Part shown: positions 1-9,738 of the stretch, piece by piece
Position numbering within the stretch: the stretch's first letter is position 1
Layout of the letters: every line of letters starts with the position of its first letter
Assembly: GCF_004364805.1 (NCBI RefSeq)
Contig: NZ_SOAP01000001.1
Span: 1,364,001-1,428,000 of the forward strand
Length of the DNA stretch: 64,000 nt
Origin: Pelagimonas phthalicica
GTDB taxonomy: Bacteria > Pseudomonadota > Alphaproteobacteria > Rhodobacterales > Rhodobacteraceae
Direction of reading: 5' to 3'
Notes under the pieces: generated by a model
Seen by the model: only the letters and a program-made list of their open reading frames with translations
The model's database searches: none
What the model was told of the DNA's origin: nothing
Made by a program: the position numbers and the translations under genes

Positions 1-59
1 GAGATGCGTTTCTCGATCTGCTTGACCGCCATCTAGAGACACTTGAGGCGACCGCCTGA
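1..59 (+). CDS. Possible C-terminal end of an upstream gene
   Basis: The third forward frame is open from the window edge to a TGA at 57-59 and reads DAFLDLLDRHLETLEATA. This helical, leucine-rich tail would suit the end of a GntR/FCD-type regulator, but eighteen codons cannot prove that. It lies 120 bp upstream of a TRAP transporter gene, where such a regulator would be expected. The gene starts outside the window. Confidence 0.3.
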   Translation, partial: DAFLDLLDRHLETLEATA

Positions 60-182
60 TTTTATATCATTTGTGAATATAATCTTGCTCCCGTTGGGAA
101 ACACCTTTGGCATGGTCATTCTCTGGCCAGAGGGACCACACCGCATCTGCGGATGATGACCCAATAGTGGAGGAGGAAACCC

Positions 183-1157
183 ATGAAATTCACCAAGATT
201 GCAGCAGCAACGATGTGTCTGGCTCTGGCCGCCCCGGCAATGGCGCAAGACCGCGATGGCTGGCCCGACAGCATCACCATTGGAACCGGCTCGCAGGGTG
301 GCACCTATTTTGGATACGGATCGGGCTTTGGTGCCATGATCACCGAAGCTCTCGGTATCAACGCCGGTGCGGAAATTACCGGTGGGCCGGTACAAAACGT
401 GACCCTGGTTGAAACCGGTGAACATCAGCTAGGCTTTGTCACACTCGGCCCAGCGGACGAGGCGCGCAAAGGCGAAAGCCCTTTGATGCCGGGCGTTCCG
501 CATGAAAAAGTGCGCGCGCTCTTCCCGATGTATCAGACTCCGTTGCAGGCCGCAGTGCTGGCATCGTCCGACATCACCGGATTTCAGGACATGGCCGGTA
601 AGCGCGTGGGCGTTGGCCCCGCGGGCGGCACGTCTGCCACCTATTGGACTCGTTTCTTTGAAAACGCCGATGGCTATGACGGTGTCAAAGTCTCCAATGC
701 TGGCGGCTCCGACACGGCAGGTCAGCTCAAGGATGGTCTGATTGACGCCTTTGTTTATGCCGCAGGCCTGCCAACCGGGGCCTATGCCCAATTGGCCGTT
801 GAAAACGATGTGCGCTTTATCTCGATGGATGAAGAAACATTGGGCAAGATGATGACGATCGTTCCAGCCATGGCTCCGTTCACCATCCCTGCCAACACTT
901 ATGAAGATCAGCCCGAGGCCCTGCAAACCGTCTCGCTGTGGAACTTTGCCATCACCAATGAAAGCCTGCCGGAAAGTCTTGCCTATGAGATTACCAAGCT
1001 GGCCATGACCAATCACGACCGGATGGTGACAAACCACGCTGCCGCCAAGGAAACTCTGGCGGAAAATGTGCTCAAGAACCAGGTCATTCCATTCCATCCC
1101 GGTGCGGTGAAATGGTTTGAAGAAAACGGATACGAGATTCCGGCGAACTTGAAGTAA
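183..1157 (+). CDS. TAXI family TRAP transporter solute-binding protein
   Basis: A periplasmic receptor that captures a small organic substrate and delivers it to the fused TRAP permease encoded next. The 324-aa protein has a signal peptide (about residues 1-22, ending AMA|QD) and then the TAXI opening ITIGTGSQGGTYFGYGSG, which names the family. Length is normal. The ATG at 183 follows a strong Shine-Dalgarno (GGAGGAGG). The permease gene follows after 84 bp that contain a strong hairpin, so the receptor is probably made in excess of the permease. The substrate cannot be read from sequence. Nearby hydrolase and monooxygenase genes suggest a catabolic carbon source (inference). Confidence 0.9.
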   Translation: MKFTKIAAATMCLALAAPAMAQDRDGWPDSITIGTGSQGGTYFGYGSGFGAMITEALGINAGAEITGGPVQNVTLVETGEHQLGFVTLGPADEARKGESPLMPGVPHEKVRALFPMYQTPLQAAVLASSDITGFQDMAGKRVGVGPAGGTSATYWTRFFENADGYDGVKVSNAGGSDTAGQLKDGLIDAFVYAAGLPTGAYAQLAVENDVRFISMDEETLGKMMTIVPAMAPFTIPANTYEDQPEALQTVSLWNFAITNESLPESLAYEITKLAMTNHDRMVTNHAAAKETLAENVLKNQVIPFHPGAVKWFEENGYEIPANLK

Positions 1158-1177
1158 TCAACCTTCCAGAAAATTTG

Positions 1178-1204
1178 CGGGCGGGCCGCCAAAAGGCCCG
1201 CCCG
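1178..1204 (+). terminator. GC-rich hairpin between TRAP receptor and permease genes
   Basis: A perfect 10-bp stem (1178-1187 with 1195-1204) closes a 7-nt loop, with no long T run after it. It is more likely a partial terminator or mRNA-stabilising hairpin that lowers permease expression relative to the receptor than a full terminator. The role is inferred. Confidence 0.55.
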
Positions 1205-1241
1205 ACGTGCTTCTGCTCTCTCTCAATAAGAAGAAAACACC

Positions 1242-3425
1242 ATGCGCCAGCCTTCGGATCCCGAAACCGTGATGGGAGATAATCACCATCAGTCGCTGAT
1301 CGAACAGGAAACCGCCCGGGCCAACGTGGATGAGGAACCTCTATCCGCCAACCAACGCGATTTTGACGGCACCCGGAACTGGGTCATCGCCATCCTGTGT
1401 GCAAGTTACACAGTCTTTCACCTCGCGGTTATGAACGTCTATCCGCTTGAAACATGGGCCTATCGTCTGTCGCATGTGGGCGGAGGGCTGGCACTGGGTT
1501 TCCTGCTATATAGTTCGACCCGTTTTTCGGACGCAATGTCGAAACGGTCACCTCTATCGATGGCTCTTTTGGCCCTTGCTGGTGCCGGGATCCTGTACGG
1601 CTTTGCAGGTGTCGCGGCGATCTGGATCAATGGCACAATTCTCGGCGAACGGCTCCCACCTGCTTGGGCAATGCAAAGCTTTGGCCTGCCTTTGGCATTA
1701 GGGACTGGCCTGGCCATCCTGAATGGGTGGCTTTTCCCTGATCGCAACCGGGCCCGCTTTGATGCGGGAGACGTTCTCTTGGCCATCGCAACCATTGCTG
1801 CCATTGGTTACATCATCTTCTTTGCGCGCCAGCTTCAATTGCGTGCGGGCATGCCAATGGCTTTGCCGGGCGACATGTGGGCGTCGATCACTGGGGTCAT
1901 GCTTATTATTGAACTGACAAGGCGGCTTGCGGGTATGGCACTGGTGATCATTGTCGGCATTTTCGTGGCCTATGCGTTTCTTGGCCCTTGGTTGCCCGGT
2001 ATCTTTCAGCATCGCGGATACGACGCCAAAAGGTTCTTTTCCTACATCTTTACTGACAATGGCATCCTGTCTGCACCAATCGCCATCTCGTCGACCTATA
2101 TCATCCTCTTTGTGGTCTTCGCAGCGTTCTTGCAGACCACACGGGTTGGGGAATATTTCGTGAACCTGGCCTTTGCGGCGGCGGGTCACAAGCGTGGCGG
2201 ACCTGCAAAGGTGGCCATTTTCGCATCTGGCTTGATGGGGATGATCAACGGCACCTCAGCCGGCAATGTCGTCGCAACTGGCTCGCTCACCATCCCGATG
2301 ATGAAAAAAGTAGGCTATAAACCGCAAACCTCAGCCTCGGTCGAAGCGGCCGCATCGACCGGTGGGCAGATCATGCCACCGATTATGGGGGCCGGGGCCT
2401 TTATCATGGCTGAGATCACGGGCATCTCCTATATGGAGATCGTTTACGCAGCCATCATCCCGGCTGTTATCTACTTCATTTCAGTCTATTTCATGGTCGA
2501 TCTTGCTGCGCAAAAGGCCGATATGAAGGGCTTGCCACGGGACCAACTGCCCAAACTCAATGTGCTGATCAAACAGGTCTATTTGTTCTCGCCGATCCTG
2601 GTTCTGATCGGTGCGCTATTTGCGGGGTATTCCGTCATTCGCTGCGGAACATATGCCATGATGGCGGCGGCGGTTGTGTCATGGTTCACCCCGCATGCCA
2701 TGGGCCCTGCGCGGCTGTTTCACGCGCTGGATCAAGGCGCGCGCATGGTGCTGCAACTGGTGGCCGTCTGCGCCACGGCCGGAATTATCGTTGGTGTAAT
2801 CGCCCTGACAGGTATTGGCGCGCGCTTTTCCACCGTGCTGCTGAGCCTCGCCGATCAAAGCCAGATCTTTGCGCTTTTCTTTGCCATGGTGGTGTCGATC
2901 ATTCTTGGCATGGGCATGCCAACAACAGCGGCTTATGCCGTTGCCGCAAGCGTGATCGCGCCGGGCGTGATCAACCTGGGTGTCGAGCCTTTGGTGGCGC
3001 ATTTGTTCATCTTCTACTTTGCCGTTATGTCCGCCATCACACCCCCGGTGGCTTTGGCGGCCTATGCAGGCTCAGCTCTTGCCGGGTCGGACCCGGTGCG
3101 CACTTCGGTCGAAAGCTTCCGCATTGGCCTTGCTGCCTTTGTCGTGCCTTACATGTTCTTCTTTTCGCCCGCGATGCTTTTGGACGGGGCCTGGCACGAG
3201 ATCCTGCATGTCGCCGTGACAGCCGTGATCGGCGTCTATTTACTGTCATGTGCAGTCCAAGGCTGGTTCCTGGGCCATGCAAACATGGTCTTGCGCGGGT
3301 TGCTGGCCCTTGGCGGGTTGAGCATGATCGCTGGCGGTTGGCTCTCAGACGGGATTGGCATTGGCGTTGCCGCCCTATGTTTCTTTTTCCAGAAACAATC
3401 GCATCCGGCTCCGTCGCAGGACTGA
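1242..3425 (+). CDS. TRAP transporter fused permease (DctQM type, TAXI-linked)
   Basis: An inner-membrane permease that imports the substrate delivered by the TAXI receptor using a sodium or proton gradient. At 727 aa it has the size of fused small-plus-large TRAP permeases. The N-terminal quarter has several hydrophobic segments (Q-like). The rest is DctM-like, with INGTSAGNVVATGS near residue 340 and GMGMPTTAAYAVAAS near residue 560, both typical of the large subunit. The first 50 residues are hydrophilic and probably cytoplasmic. It forms a transcription unit with the upstream receptor gene. The convergent LysR gene ends 23 bp after it. Confidence 0.9.
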   Translation: MRQPSDPETVMGDNHHQSLIEQETARANVDEEPLSANQRDFDGTRNWVIAILCASYTVFHLAVMNVYPLETWAYRLSHVGGGLALGFLLYSSTRFSDAMSKRSPLSMALLALAGAGILYGFAGVAAIWINGTILGERLPPAWAMQSFGLPLALGTGLAILNGWLFPDRNRARFDAGDVLLAIATIAAIGYIIFFARQLQLRAGMPMALPGDMWASITGVMLIIELTRRLAGMALVIIVGIFVAYAFLGPWLPGIFQHRGYDAKRFFSYIFTDNGILSAPIAISSTYIILFVVFAAFLQTTRVGEYFVNLAFAAAGHKRGGPAKVAIFASGLMGMINGTSAGNVVATGSLTIPMMKKVGYKPQTSASVEAAASTGGQIMPPIMGAGAFIMAEITGISYMEIVYAAIIPAVIYFISVYFMVDLAAQKADMKGLPRDQLPKLNVLIKQVYLFSPILVLIGALFAGYSVIRCGTYAMMAAAVVSWFTPHAMGPARLFHALDQGARMVLQLVAVCATAGIIVGVIALTGIGARFSTVLLSLADQSQIFALFFAMVVSIILGMGMPTTAAYAVAASVIAPGVINLGVEPLVAHLFIFYFAVMSAITPPVALAAYAGSALAGSDPVRTSVESFRIGLAAFVVPYMFFFSPAMLLDGAWHEILHVAVTAVIGVYLLSCAVQGWFLGHANMVLRGLLALGGLSMIAGGWLSDGIGIGVAALCFFFQKQSHPAPSQD

Positions 3426-3448
3426 CGCGCAACCCAATAATCTGCGGC

Positions 3449-4378
3449 TCAGGTGGCCTTTAGATGAGACACCAAAGCCGCAGTTGCAGACCCCGCTTTG
3501 TCCTGTTCCCAAAGCAATCCTAAGGGGCGCAATGGTGCGCTGATCTCAGTCTCCATTTCGATGACATCCCCGACATCCAACCAAGGCATCGCCACACTGC
3601 GCGGCAAAATGGCAAGATACTTGCCAGTTGCCAGCATTTCCTTGGTCAATTCAGGGATGTGCATGATCATTTGGCAGCGGCTTTCGCGTGGCCAGCCATG
3701 GGCCTGTGCAATTTCTTCAAACCGCGCCCGCGCGACTGATCCAACCCGGTTCAGCAACCATTTCGCCTCTGCCAAATCGGCATTGCTGATCTTGGAACGT
3801 TTGGCGAGCGGATGCGACCGGCCACATACGGCAATCAAACCGTCATCGAGACATTTGTGAAACCGCCAACCTGCCGGAACAACAGCGGGTTCGCGCGTAC
3901 ACACAACATCCACGGAACGATCAACGATCTGACCCAAGGGATCTGTATCGCTAACCTGAGAAATATGGACCTGGATATCAGGATAGCGGGTTGCAAAACG
4001 GTCAAGCTTGCCTTGGATCAATCCGCCCAAAGCCGCCGGGCTTGCGGATACACGTACGACACCGCTCTGCTGCTGCAACCGGCTTGCCACATTCTCTGCC
4101 CCATCTTCCAAGGCACCCAGAATGCGATGAGCGACAGGCAAAAGCTCCATCGTCGCCTCGGTCGGTTCGACGCCCTTGGCGTGGCGAAAGAAAAGATCGG
4201 TTTCCAAGAGCTTTTCCAGCTCCTGCACCAATTGGGAAATCGCCGGTTGTGTCATGTTCACCGCTTCGGCCGTTTTGCGCATGCTTCCGACCTCGGCCAA
4301 TTTAATCAGCACCTGCATGTGGCGGAACTTGGCTTTGACGACAAATCTGTTCAGCAACGTATTCGCACTGGGCGGCAT
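3449..4378 (-). CDS. LysR family transcriptional regulator
   Basis: A 309-aa DNA-binding regulator. The winged helix-turn-helix lies near residues 17-75 (RKTAEAVNMTQPAISQLVQ), and the rest is a periplasmic-binding-like effector domain with family-typical length. The gene is divergent from the alpha/beta hydrolase, with 108 bp between the starts, the usual LysR arrangement. It probably controls the hydrolase and perhaps the nearby TRAP and monooxygenase genes (inference). The inducer is unknown and is likely the transported compound or a breakdown product. Confidence 0.9.
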   Translation of the reverse strand: MPPSANTLLNRFVVKAKFRHMQVLIKLAEVGSMRKTAEAVNMTQPAISQLVQELEKLLETDLFFRHAKGVEPTEATMELLPVAHRILGALEDGAENVASRLQQQSGVVRVSASPAALGGLIQGKLDRFATRYPDIQVHISQVSDTDPLGQIVDRSVDVVCTREPAVVPAGWRFHKCLDDGLIAVCGRSHPLAKRSKISNADLAEAKWLLNRVGSVARARFEEIAQAHGWPRESRCQMIMHIPELTKEMLATGKYLAILPRSVAMPWLDVGDVIEMETEISAPLRPLGLLWEQDKAGSATAALVSHLKAT

Positions 4379-4486
4379 GGTATCGCACTTTCTTATCTCT
4401 ACGGCCCACCAATTATTATCTGCCTATTGCTGGCTTTGATAGCTTGATCTTGCGCAGACCGGGCAAGACCGCTCGGCCCTGCGTCA
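4379..4486. promoter_or_regulatory. Divergent lysR/hydrolase control region
   Basis: This 108-bp space holds both divergent promoters. It starts with TATCGCACTTT (4381-4391). The same 11-mer occurs at 9638-9648, upstream of the dctP operon, so it may be part of a shared operator. This is a suggestion from two copies only. Confidence 0.35.
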
Positions 4487-5386
4487 TTGACCTCACAAAA
4501 GGATGCGGCCTTGACCTTTCTTGACCACGTACCAGAAGCGGCGACACTCTCGGATGGAACCGTGCTGCATTATGTTCGGGAAGGAACGGGGCCAACTGTC
4601 ATTTTCATTCATGGTGCCATGGGCGACTGGCGCTCTTGGGCACCGCAATGGGACAGCTTTAGGGACCGGTTTGATTGTGTCGCCTATAGCCGCCGCTACA
4701 GCCATCCAAACCCCAACCCACTTGTGTCGCGAGACCACAGTGCGCTTGTCGACGCCGAAGACCTGAAAGGCCTGATGGATACCCTGTCAATCGACAAAGC
4801 CATTTTGGTTGGCAGCTCTTACGGCGGGTTTACAGCGCTGGCCATGGCCGCCAAATACCCGGACCGCGTGTCTGGTCTCGTATCCGTCGAGGCCCCGATG
4901 ATGCGCTATGCCTTTATGACAGAGGACGGCGGAGAAATCGCCCGCGCCTTTCTGGCAAATGCCGATGACCCTGCTCGCGCCGCCTTTGAACAGGGCGATG
5001 ATGAAATGGGTGTCCGTATCCTGACGGCCGGGATTGTCGGAGTGGCCCCCGAAGAGGTTCCCGCACATGTCATGGAAAGGCGCATGCTGAATGCACGCGC
5101 CGCACGCAGTTTGTCGCTGTCCCGCGACGAATTCCCACTCATCCCCCCAGAGGTTCTGGGTGCCATGAAGATGCCGATCCTGCTGGTTAGCGGCAAGGAG
5201 ACCGCTCCAGTCCACCGGGTCATCTTCGACAAAGTCACCGCATCGATGCCACAAGCCCGCAAACGCCTGGTCGAAAGCAGTGGGCATTCTGTGGCGCAGG
5301 CCAAACCCGATGTTTTCAACGCAGACGTTCTTCGGTTTCTGCACGATCACGGGCTGACTACGATCAGCGATCAAATGAAGGTCTGA
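4487..5386 (+). CDS. Alpha/beta hydrolase
   Basis: A 299-aa serine hydrolase of the alpha/beta fold. VIFIHGAMGD near residue 45 is the oxyanion-hole region, GSSYGG near residue 109 carries the nucleophilic serine, and SSGHSVA near the C-terminus supplies the histidine. No signal peptide is visible, so it is cytoplasmic. The start is a TTG at 4487; an in-frame stop at 4445 and the absence of ATG or GTG between leave no better choice. No strong ribosome site is visible. Its place between a LysR gene and a monooxygenase suggests ester or ring-cleavage-product hydrolysis in a catabolic route; the substrate is not determinable. Confidence 0.85.
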   Translation: MTSQKDAALTFLDHVPEAATLSDGTVLHYVREGTGPTVIFIHGAMGDWRSWAPQWDSFRDRFDCVAYSRRYSHPNPNPLVSRDHSALVDAEDLKGLMDTLSIDKAILVGSSYGGFTALAMAAKYPDRVSGLVSVEAPMMRYAFMTEDGGEIARAFLANADDPARAAFEQGDDEMGVRILTAGIVGVAPEEVPAHVMERRMLNARAARSLSLSRDEFPLIPPEVLGAMKMPILLVSGKETAPVHRVIFDKVTASMPQARKRLVESSGHSVAQAKPDVFNADVLRFLHDHGLTTISDQMKV

Positions 5387-5394
5387 GCCTAGGC

Positions 5395-6672
5395 TCAGAC
5401 ACGGGCCCCAGCTGCGATGGTTCTTGGAGCCTTGTTCAAAGTGTCTCGCGCAAAACCAGCCGCAGCCTGGTATTTGCCCATGAAATCCCGACGTTCCTGT
5501 TCGGGTATGACATCATCGATCTGGTCAAACTCTCCGCCACACCGGTCGTTGACCAAGTTCAACAAACCGAAAGGCCCCGCCCCTCGGTTGCGCAAAATCA
5601 GGTCCGATACCGGTGCGCAAAGCTCATCGTTATAGGCATGTAATGCATCCGATGTGACGCCGTGTTTCAACATCTTAGCCCCAATCGTGCGCGCATCGAT
5701 GATCGCCTGACTGGCCCCGTTAGATCCGGTTGGATACATCGCATGGGCCGCATCCCCCATCAAAGCGACAGGCCCGTCCACCCATGTCGGCACAGGATCA
5801 CGATCAATCATCGGGTTTTCATATGCCGCGTCAGCACCTCGGATCAGCGCAGGGACGTCGAGCCAATCATAGGTCCAGTCCTGGAAATGATGAATGAAGT
5901 CATCAATCTTAACCTGGCGGAACCAACCCATGGTCTCATGCGCTGACGGATCATCATATGTGACTTCGGCAATCCAGTTGACCATGGCCAGCCCACTCTC
6001 GGGATCCGGTTTAGAAATGGGATAGATCACCATACGATGCGCATGGGTCCCAAGACCAATAAACGAAGAGCCGGTGCGGACAGGCTTGGCCAAGGTCGTG
6101 CCCCGCCACATCACCGCGCCACCCCAGTGGATTGGCGGTTGTTCCGGGTGCATTTGCGCTCGGATCGCAGAATGAATGCCGTCCGCGCCGATCAGCAGAC
6201 TCCCCGTTTCGCGCAGCTCGCCATCCGGCCCCTGAAGAACCAAGGTGACAGTCCCGTCGTCATTCTTTTCATACGCCGTGGCACGACACCCCGTCCGCAC
6301 CGCCTTGGCCCCGGCCAGCTCCACGAAACGATGGTAAAGCGCCATGTGAAATGTGCCGCGATGCACAGCGTATTGCGGCCACTTATACCCGGCCAGGGTC
6401 CCGCGCGGTTCGGAATAAATCTCTTGCCCTTTTTGCCCGACCAAAGCCCACTCCTTGGCCGGAGTGCCAAAGCGGTCCAACTCTTCAGCCGTAAAGCCGA
6501 GATCGAACAATTCACGCACCGCATTGGGTTGCAAATTGATGCCGACACCCAACGGCTTCAACGCGCGCACGCTTTCGAAAACGATACAATCGACGCCAAT
6601 CTGGTGCAGGGTCAGCGCCAGAGACAGGCCGCCAATCCCGCCTCCTGCGATCAGAACGGGGGCTTGAGTCAT
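5395..6672 (-). CDS. FAD-dependent monooxygenase (salicylate hydroxylase-like)
   Basis: A 425-aa single-component flavoprotein hydroxylase. The FAD-binding GxGxxG (AGGGIGGLSLA, residues 8-18), the DG motif (IGADGIHSAIR, about 160) and the GD motif (MGDAAHAMYPTGSNG, about 305) are all present and in order. The family uses NAD(P)H and O2 to hydroxylate aromatic or related rings. It is the last gene of a minus-strand operon, 28 bp after dctM. That suggests the compound imported by DctPQM is its substrate (inference). It ends 8 bp from the convergent hydrolase gene. Confidence 0.88.
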   Translation of the reverse strand: MTQAPVLIAGGGIGGLSLALTLHQIGVDCIVFESVRALKPLGVGINLQPNAVRELFDLGFTAEELDRFGTPAKEWALVGQKGQEIYSEPRGTLAGYKWPQYAVHRGTFHMALYHRFVELAGAKAVRTGCRATAYEKNDDGTVTLVLQGPDGELRETGSLLIGADGIHSAIRAQMHPEQPPIHWGGAVMWRGTTLAKPVRTGSSFIGLGTHAHRMVIYPISKPDPESGLAMVNWIAEVTYDDPSAHETMGWFRQVKIDDFIHHFQDWTYDWLDVPALIRGADAAYENPMIDRDPVPTWVDGPVALMGDAAHAMYPTGSNGASQAIIDARTIGAKMLKHGVTSDALHAYNDELCAPVSDLILRNRGAGPFGLLNLVNDRCGGEFDQIDDVIPEQERRDFMGKYQAAAGFARDTLNKAPRTIAAGARV

Positions 6673-6700
6673 GGGTGGTCCTTTGGAAAGACAGGAAGAA

Positions 6701-7987
6701 TCAGCTTCCCAATACCAGATTAGGCAACCATGTGGATAGGGCAGGGAAGAACGTCACCGCCATCAAAAGCCCAAGCATGATCAAGAAGAAAGGGATCGTG
6801 CCGCGCAGCACTTCGAGCACGGGTCGCCCGGCCACATTCGACATGACAAACAGGTTCAATCCAATCGGCGGCGATAACAAAGCCAGTTCGATATTGATGA
6901 CCATAACAACCGCAAAATGGGTCATATCAATGCCAAGCTGGCGTACGACCACAAAGACCACCGGCAACACGATCAAAATGATCGCAACTCCTTCCAGAAA
7001 CATGCCCAAAACCAACAAGCACCCGTTCATGATAAGCAGGAATTGCCAAGGCTTCATATCGCTTTCCACAATAGAGGCGGCAAAGGACTGAGGCACGCCA
7101 GATTTGATGATCCAGGCTGAGACAAGCGTCGCGCCCATGATGATCAAAACGATAACCGAGGTCCGGTCCACCGCCTGCGTCAGCATTCCAGGAATGTCGC
7201 GCAACCGTGCCGAGCGGTAAATGAACAGCACAGCGATAAGCGCACACAGAACCCCCAAAACCGCAGCTTCGGTCAGGGTCACAAACCCACCGTAAATACC
7301 GCCGAGAACGACAATCGGGATCAGATAGGCTGGGAAGGCGTGGACATTGGTGTTCACGAATTCTTTGCGTGACACCCGCGGCTCTGCCTTACCGCCAACC
7401 TTGTTCGCGACAAGAAAGATATAGGCGGCGAACAAACCTGCCTGCATCAAACCGGGAATTACGCCCCCCAAAAAGAGCCGGGGAATGGATTCCTCTGCGA
7501 TCAATCCGAACAGGATCATCGGAAGTGACGGCGGTATCAAAATACCAAGCGTCCCTGCGGCAGCGGTCAGCCCCATCGCAAAGGAGGTCTTGTATCCTTT
7601 TTCTTCCATCAGGGGCACCAACAAAGTGCCCATCGCCATGGTCGTCGCCGCCGAGGAGCCCGTGATTGCCGCAAAAACTGCCGTAGCGGCGACACCGGCA
7701 ATCGCCAATCCGCCTCGTATCCATCCGATCCATGCCAAAGCCGCATCAAATAGAACCCGCGCCAATCCTCCACCTTGCATCAACACGGCTGACAGGATGA
7801 AGAAAGGCACCGAGATCAGGATCGGGGACTGCAGGTGATCCAACACATGCTGCCCCAATCCAGCAATCGTGCGGCCCTCGGCCACCAAAAGGGCCGAAGC
7901 CAATCCCATCAGAACTAGGTAGATCGGAATGCCCAGGGCAAGAAGGATCAAGGCCGCAAGGAGCGCGAGCAAAATCATGGTTTCCAT
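6701..7987 (-). CDS. dctM: TRAP transporter large permease (DctM family)
   Basis: The 428-aa large membrane subunit of a TRAP importer, the ion-driven transport channel. Hydrophobic throughout, with family motifs GSSAATTMAMGTLLVP near residue 95 and AAAGTLGILIPPSLPM near residue 143. It starts 11 bp after the stop of dctQ. With DctP and DctQ it forms a conventional three-part C4-dicarboxylate-type TRAP system, distinct from the TAXI/fused system at 183-3425. The substrate is unknown. Confidence 0.92.
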   Translation of the reverse strand: METMILLALLAALILLALGIPIYLVLMGLASALLVAEGRTIAGLGQHVLDHLQSPILISVPFFILSAVLMQGGGLARVLFDAALAWIGWIRGGLAIAGVAATAVFAAITGSSAATTMAMGTLLVPLMEEKGYKTSFAMGLTAAAGTLGILIPPSLPMILFGLIAEESIPRLFLGGVIPGLMQAGLFAAYIFLVANKVGGKAEPRVSRKEFVNTNVHAFPAYLIPIVVLGGIYGGFVTLTEAAVLGVLCALIAVLFIYRSARLRDIPGMLTQAVDRTSVIVLIIMGATLVSAWIIKSGVPQSFAASIVESDMKPWQFLLIMNGCLLVLGMFLEGVAIILIVLPVVFVVVRQLGIDMTHFAVVMVINIELALLSPPIGLNLFVMSNVAGRPVLEVLRGTIPFFLIMLGLLMAVTFFPALSTWLPNLVLGS

Positions 7988-7998
7988 GTCGGTTGGTC

Positions 7999-8520
7999 CT
8001 AATCGAAATGCGTGTTTTTGGCGCTCTCACCCGTGGTGATGAGCAGGCGCAGGCGTTCGAGGATAAAAAGCAGGTGCACCGTAAAGGACACGCTGAGTGC
8101 GAGGTACAAAATCCAGAACGGCGTCCGCAGAGTTGTTTCGCTGCGCTCATCCCACAGGATCGCGTCATCAACGACCAGCTTTCCCGAATAGATAAAGAAA
8201 ACCGCCACACCCGCAGCGAAAATCAACGCGAACAACTCGGCCGCCGCCTGCCCTTTGGGGCCGAACTGGTTATAGAGAAAGTCCACCCGAATGTGCTGTG
8301 CGCGTCTTTCGATCCGGGCGACTCCGAGGAGTACCGCCCAGACCAGTAGAAAAACGCAAATCTCGAACACCCAATTCAGCTGGACCGAAGGAGGAATGAC
8401 GCCAAATTGTATCAGGTATCGTGTTGCCACATTATAGAGCAACAACACAAAGGTGATGCCCAACGCGATGGCAGCAATCCAGCCGATCAGGCGATCGAGA
8501 AATGCGATAACCTGACTCAC
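7999..8520 (-). CDS. dctQ: TRAP transporter small permease (DctQ family)
   Basis: The 173-aa small membrane subunit, with four hydrophobic segments and the motif NWVFEICVFLLVWAVLLG in the middle, as in DctQ proteins. The start is GTG at 8518-8520 and overlaps the stop of dctP (GTGA), so the two are translationally coupled. It partners with the DctM and DctP products of the same operon. Confidence 0.9.
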   Translation of the reverse strand: MSQVIAFLDRLIGWIAAIALGITFVLLLYNVATRYLIQFGVIPPSVQLNWVFEICVFLLVWAVLLGVARIERRAQHIRVDFLYNQFGPKGQAAAELFALIFAAGVAVFFIYSGKLVVDDAILWDERSETTLRTPFWILYLALSVSFTVHLLFILERLRLLITTGESAKNTHFD

Positions 8521-9533
8521 TGTGCCGCTGCCTCGGTCGCAAGGGCCACCAGATCAGCATCCAGCTTGTACTTGGCAATGACCGCTTCTTGTTGCGGCAT
8601 CATCTTTTCACGCATGGCCGCCGATGAAGCATCATCTGCGTCGGAAATCGTCACGCCCCAATCCTTGAGCGTTGCGCGCATCTCTGCATCGACTGCCAAG
8701 TTGGCAACCCGTTGATCCGCCACGACATCGTTCCAAACCTCTGTGAACAATGCCTTTTCATCATCGCTCAGGCTGTCCCAATAAGCTTGGCTGACAATCG
8801 GGATCAAAAAGCCGACAACACCTTGGTCCCAGAAACCGTATCGCACTCCGACATCGGTCAATTTCTGCTGAACGACAGATTCAATCGCCGCCATAGTCGC
8901 ATCAACGGTCCCTTGTTGCAGCGCCAAAGGCATATCGGACCCGGGCATGACCACCGGCACTCCACCCATACCCTCGACCAGCGCAGCAGGGCCTGCACCA
9001 CCTGGAATACGAACTTGAAGGCCTACGAATTCTTCAAAATTTGTCAGAGGCTTGGATGTCGACCAGTAGTAAACCCGCCCTAGAATTGGCCAGTTGCCCG
9101 GCACGACAACACCCATCTTCGCGTGCAACATCTCGTTCAGTTTGTCGCCCAAGGGACCATCAAGCATTTTCGCGCGTTCCTGGGCGGTCATGCCTTTAAG
9201 AACCGGCAAGTCCAAAACGTTGATATTGCTTTCAACACGGCTCAGATAGGGCGACGGTACCGTTGCCATGCCCACATCTCCTCGGGCAACGGCTTTGCCG
9301 ACATCGCGGGCGTTATATAGCTGGCTGCTGTCAAACACCTTGGCTTTCAACGTGCCGCCGGACCGCTCCATCAACGCCTCGGCAAAACGTGCCATGGTCA
9401 ATGTCTGAATATGTTGTGGCGGGGTTGCCGACGATATCACAAGCTCGTCTGCAGCTTGTGCCGTATTGGCATAGATGGCCGACATTGCCATCACGCTTCC
9501 GGCCACAGCCAGATTTCGAAGTGAGTTGAACAT
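8517..9533 (-). CDS. dctP: TRAP transporter solute-binding protein (DctP family)
   Basis: The 338-aa periplasmic receptor of the second TRAP system. The chosen ATG at 9533 follows GGGAGGAAATTC, an excellent ribosome site. It gives a proper signal peptide of about 27 residues ending AQA|ADE; the frame is open further upstream but that part is not signal-like. The mature part begins LVISSATPPQHIQTLTM, as in DctP receptors. First gene of the operon dctP-dctQ-dctM-monooxygenase. Confidence 0.9.
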   Translation of the reverse strand: MFNSLRNLAVAGSVMAMSAIYANTAQAADELVISSATPPQHIQTLTMARFAEALMERSGGTLKAKVFDSSQLYNARDVGKAVARGDVGMATVPSPYLSRVESNINVLDLPVLKGMTAQERAKMLDGPLGDKLNEMLHAKMGVVVPGNWPILGRVYYWSTSKPLTNFEEFVGLQVRIPGGAGPAALVEGMGGVPVVMPGSDMPLALQQGTVDATMAAIESVVQQKLTDVGVRYGFWDQGVVGFLIPIVSQAYWDSLSDDEKALFTEVWNDVVADQRVANLAVDAEMRATLKDWGVTISDADDASSAAMREKMMPQQEAVIAKYKLDADLVALATEAAAQ

Positions 9534-9738
9534 GAATTTCCTCCCGAATGAGCGGGTGACCCGCATCTGATCCAGAATGCTACCCGTCAATGCGATAATC
9601 GAAAAATAAATCACCTCCCTCAGTGATAGGTATTTCATATCGCACTTTTGTCGCGTCAACGACGTTCCTTCTGCATGGCATGGATAAGACTTTCGGGCCA
9701 GCGATAAGAAACCTGCATGACGTCAACTGAAAGAAACA
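9534..9738. promoter_or_regulatory. Divergent dctP / DUF3237 control region
   Basis: 205 bp between divergent starts. It carries TATCGCACTTT at 9638-9648, the same 11-mer found beside the lysR start (4381-4391). Promoters for the dctP operon and for the DUF3237 gene must lie here. I see no convincing -35/-10 pair. Confidence 0.35.
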